This document shows positions 6,314 through 7,579 of a stretch of 7,579 bases of DNA, one piece after another. The DNA is from Methanocorpusculum sp. GTDB taxonomy: Archaea; Halobacteriota; Methanomicrobia; Methanomicrobiales; Methanocorpusculaceae. The notes under the pieces were generated by a model. The model was not told the origin of the DNA. It saw nothing but the letters and a program-made list of their open reading frames with translations, and ran no database searches. Location of the stretch: NCBI GenBank assembly GCA_029987315.1, contig DALTVZ010000157.1, positions 1 through 7,579 on the forward strand, in the 5' to 3' direction. The number at the start of each line of letters is the position of its first letter. Within the stretch, counting starts at the first letter, position 1. The translations under genes were made by a program, and so were the position numbers.

Positions 6314-7213
6314 TTATTCCAGTCTCTCGATCAGCGTACACGCCGCACACAACCGATGACTCGTCGGCTCCCCGCATGATTCGCAGCGTCTCATCTCCGT
6401 CACCGGACCCTTCCTCGGCCCAAGCTTCGCGAGAAGTCGCTCCTGTCCGGTCACGATATTCATCATCGTCCCGGGATTTTTGTACTCCAGCCTCCCAAGA
6501 CCGGTCCGGACCCCGGCACGCAGAGCATACTTCGTATACGGACACTCCGGCAGATCCGTCAGCAAACGGTTCACCAGCCCATAAGCCACCGTCTCCCGCT
6601 CTGTCTGACGACATAATGGTTTGATCCTCGGCAAAAAAAGCGTATCCGCATCGGTTCGATACGACTGCATAACCCGGGTCACATCCCCACGCAGATAATT
6701 CATCAGCACCGACTGTGCCTCATCATCCAGACAGTGACCGGTCGCGATCTTCGTCGCCCCAACCTCTCGGGCAGCCTGATTCAACGCACGTCTTCTTAGC
6801 GTACCGCAGACCGAACACGCCTGCTCCGGGTTTTTTTCCAGCAGCTCGTCCAGTGTTTTCCCGCAGATATCTGTAAACGAAACCAGCTTATCGGCAAGAC
6901 CTAGCTTATCACACAAACTGGTTGCGGCCAAAATCGTATCATCTCGATAACCCGCTATCCCCTCATCCACCGTGATCGGGATAAGTTCAGCATCCAAATC
7001 CATTTTTGCGAGCACTGTGAGAAGCACCGTCGAATCCTTACCCCCAGAAAGACCCACCGCGATCCTATCGCCCGGCTCGATCATATGATATTTTTCGATC
7101 GCGGCCAGTACGCGGTTTTCATACCATGCTGAAAAATGCTCCCCGCAAAATCTTTGTTGAGAGATCGGGTCGAGATAGACCGCTCTCTTCTCGCAGAATC
7201 CGCACTGTGCCAT
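6314..7213 (-). CDS. ttuA: TtuA/NcsA-type tRNA 2-thiouridine synthetase
   Basis: This 299-residue cytoplasmic enzyme of the TIGR00269/TtuA group adenylates a tRNA uridine and replaces its C2 oxygen with sulfur. An N-terminal zinc finger uses Cys4, Cys7, Cys23 and His26. The ATP PP-loop is SGGKDS at 56-61. Cys133 and Cys136 (CSVC) plus Cys224 (PECPY) match the three cysteines that hold the [4Fe-4S] cluster in Thermus TtuA. GHCLDDEAQ (159-167) is also conserved. A C-terminal zinc finger uses Cys277, Cys280, Cys289 and Cys292. The ATG at 7213 is chosen over the one at 7255 because GGAGGA lies four bases upstream and the zinc finger follows directly. It starts one base after the sulfur-carrier gene, its expected sulfur donor partner. 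Whether the target is U54 (TtuA) or wobble U34 (NcsA) cannot be told from sequence. Confidence 0.93.
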   Translation of the reverse strand: MAQCGFCEKRAVYLDPISQQRFCGEHFSAWYENRVLAAIEKYHMIEPGDRIAVGLSGGKDSTVLLTVLAKMDLDAELIPITVDEGIAGYRDDTILAATSLCDKLGLADKLVSFTDICGKTLDELLEKNPEQACSVCGTLRRRALNQAAREVGATKIATGHCLDDEAQSVLMNYLRGDVTRVMQSYRTDADTLFLPRIKPLCRQTERETVAYGLVNRLLTDLPECPYTKYALRAGVRTGLGRLEYKNPGTMMNIVTGQERLLAKLGPRKGPVTEMRRCESCGEPTSHRLCAACTLIERLE

Positions 7214-7214
7214 C

Positions 7215-7406
7215 TTATCCTCCGTGCACGATCGAGGTCGCCCGTAGGATATCATCCTCTTCCACGAGATCGTCCGCGAGAAGCAACTCGCCGTCTCGCG
7301 TCACGAGGATCTCATACGGATTTTGATCCAGGCGGAGCAGGATCTCCTCAACCGTACCGGCATGGGTCGTCGAAACCAAACCATCTGGGAGATAAAGCGT
7401 GACCAT
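7215..7406 (-). CDS. MoaD/ThiS/SAMP-like ubiquitin-fold sulfur carrier
   Basis: This 63-residue protein of the beta-grasp family ends in Gly-Gly (residues 62-63), the hallmark of carriers that are adenylated by an E1-like enzyme and then thiocarboxylated to donate sulfur. The family pattern is visible: VTLYLPDG (2-9), a helix around TVEEILLRL (18-26), YEILVTRDGELL (31-42), DDLVEEDDILRA (45-56) and then the tail SIVHGG. The ATG at 7406 is chosen because it starts the first beta strand; the frame stays open upstream, but that stretch does not resemble the family. It overlaps the stop of the preceding small frame (TAATG) and is followed after one base by ttuA, so it is most likely the TtuB-type partner. 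Molybdopterin or thiamine synthesis roles are possible but less likely here, and protein modification as a SAMP may occur as well. Confidence 0.85.
   Translation of the reverse strand: MVTLYLPDGLVSTTHAGTVEEILLRLDQNPYEILVTRDGELLLADDLVEEDDILRATSIVHGG
7218..7223 (-). promoter_or_regulatory. Shine-Dalgarno of ttuA inside the carrier's Gly-Gly codons
   Basis: GGAGGA (7223-7218 on the - strand) lies four bases before the ATG of ttuA and is the strongest ribosome binding site in the window. The same six bases are the last two sense codons, Gly-Gly, of the sulfur carrier. The site decides the start of ttuA. Confidence 0.8.
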
Positions 7407-7525
7407 TATTTTTTCGTATAATCCTTGCCCATATACTGGTGTTTGTCCGAAAACCCGCCTTTCGCAACAACATAGAACCACTGGAACGCAGAACGGAACA
7501 GACCGAAGTTGATGTATCTTCTCAT
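7406..7525 (-). CDS. Possible small protein of 39 residues, family unknown
   Basis: A short frame with ATG at 7525 ends in a TAA that overlaps the ATG of the sulfur-carrier gene by one base (TAATG), a common sign of translational coupling in one operon. The predicted protein is basic and aromatic-rich. It starts MRRYINFGLFRSAFQW, continues with FYVV and a Gly-rich AKGGFSDKHQY segment, and ends in lysines. There is no obvious Shine-Dalgarno; a GGA lies about eight bases before the ATG. A TAG in the same frame directly precedes the ATG. I do not recognise a family. It could also be the broken C-terminal end of the frame that enters from the right, or a non-coding stretch. Confidence 0.4.
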   Translation of the reverse strand: MRRYINFGLFRSAFQWFYVVAKGGFSDKHQYMGKDYTKK

Positions 7526-7579
7526 CTAAAATCCGACGATCATCTTCATATCCAGAACCACGCGGCCGTAATTTTTCAT
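7526..7579 (-). CDS. C-terminal tail of an unidentified upstream frame (partial)
   Basis: The frame is open from the window edge to a TAG at 7528-7526, giving 17 visible residues ending KMIVGF. The edge happens to read ATG, so this may be an internal methionine of a longer gene or just an open stretch. It is in the same frame as, and directly abuts, the 39-residue frame. It is too short to identify. Confidence 0.25.
   Translation of the reverse strand: MKNYGRVVLDMKMIVGF

Noticed and set aside
6135..6624. Open frames on both strands overlapping the thiolase gene
   Set aside because: They are out-of-frame or antisense shadows of a well-supported gene, with low-complexity Ser/Arg/Pro content.
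7214..7255. Upstream ATG for the tRNA thiolase
   Set aside because: It would overlap the carrier gene by 41 bases, and the strong Shine-Dalgarno and the zinc finger both point to the ATG at 7213.
7407..7481. ATG at 7481 that extends the sulfur carrier by 25 residues
   Set aside because: The extra residues are Cys-rich and unlike the beta-grasp family, which starts at the first beta strand; the ATG at 7406 fits the usual length.
7526..7528. TAG decoded as pyrrolysine
   Set aside because: No methylamine methyltransferase or pyl gene is visible, and a plain stop before a new ATG explains it; kept only as a point to check.

Overview
The window looks like a methanogenic euryarchaeon, most probably of the Methanomicrobiales. 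The reasons are an archaeal-type ornithine cyclodeaminase (LOR/SDH family) gene, a TtuA-type tRNA thiolase beside a ubiquitin-like sulfur carrier, Cache-domain surface proteins of the kind common in that order, TATA-box promoters and poly-T termination. Genus cannot be fixed by reading alone.

Left part (1-1439, + strand). The first 178 bases carry no convincing gene but hold a run of strikingly good inverted repeats with three-base loops. They are followed by a complete 409-residue NAD-dependent ornithine cyclodeaminase-type protein. A short AT palindrome (1411-1439) serves as a terminator facing the genes that converge from the right.

Middle part (1440-5839, - strand). Two successive copies of the same two-gene cassette are transcribed leftward. 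Each copy encodes a large extracytoplasmic Cache protein of about 560 residues (5839-4172 and 3570-1870). Immediately behind it lies a small single-pass membrane protein of about 140 residues with a pilin-like outer domain (4170-3739 and 1856-1440). The copies are clear paralogues at protein level and share short stretches of identical DNA, so this is a diverged tandem duplication. The large proteins have three Cache-like units and no cytoplasmic signalling domain. One is a predicted lipoprotein and the other is not. The cassette has no function that I recognise and is the best candidate for an undescribed system. This part is visibly A+T richer than its flanks. A 450-base gap without genes (5864-6313) separates it from the next operon.

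Right part (6314-7579, - strand). This is a tightly packed tRNA sulfuration operon, in transcription order: the end of an unidentified frame running in from outside the window, a possible 39-residue protein, a 63-residue MoaD/ThiS/SAMP-like sulfur carrier ending in Gly-Gly, and a 299-residue TtuA/NcsA-type ATP-dependent tRNA 2-thiolase. The carrier presumably hands sulfur as a C-terminal thiocarboxylate to the thiolase. The GGA GGA codons for the carrier's Gly-Gly also form the Shine-Dalgarno sequence of the thiolase gene.
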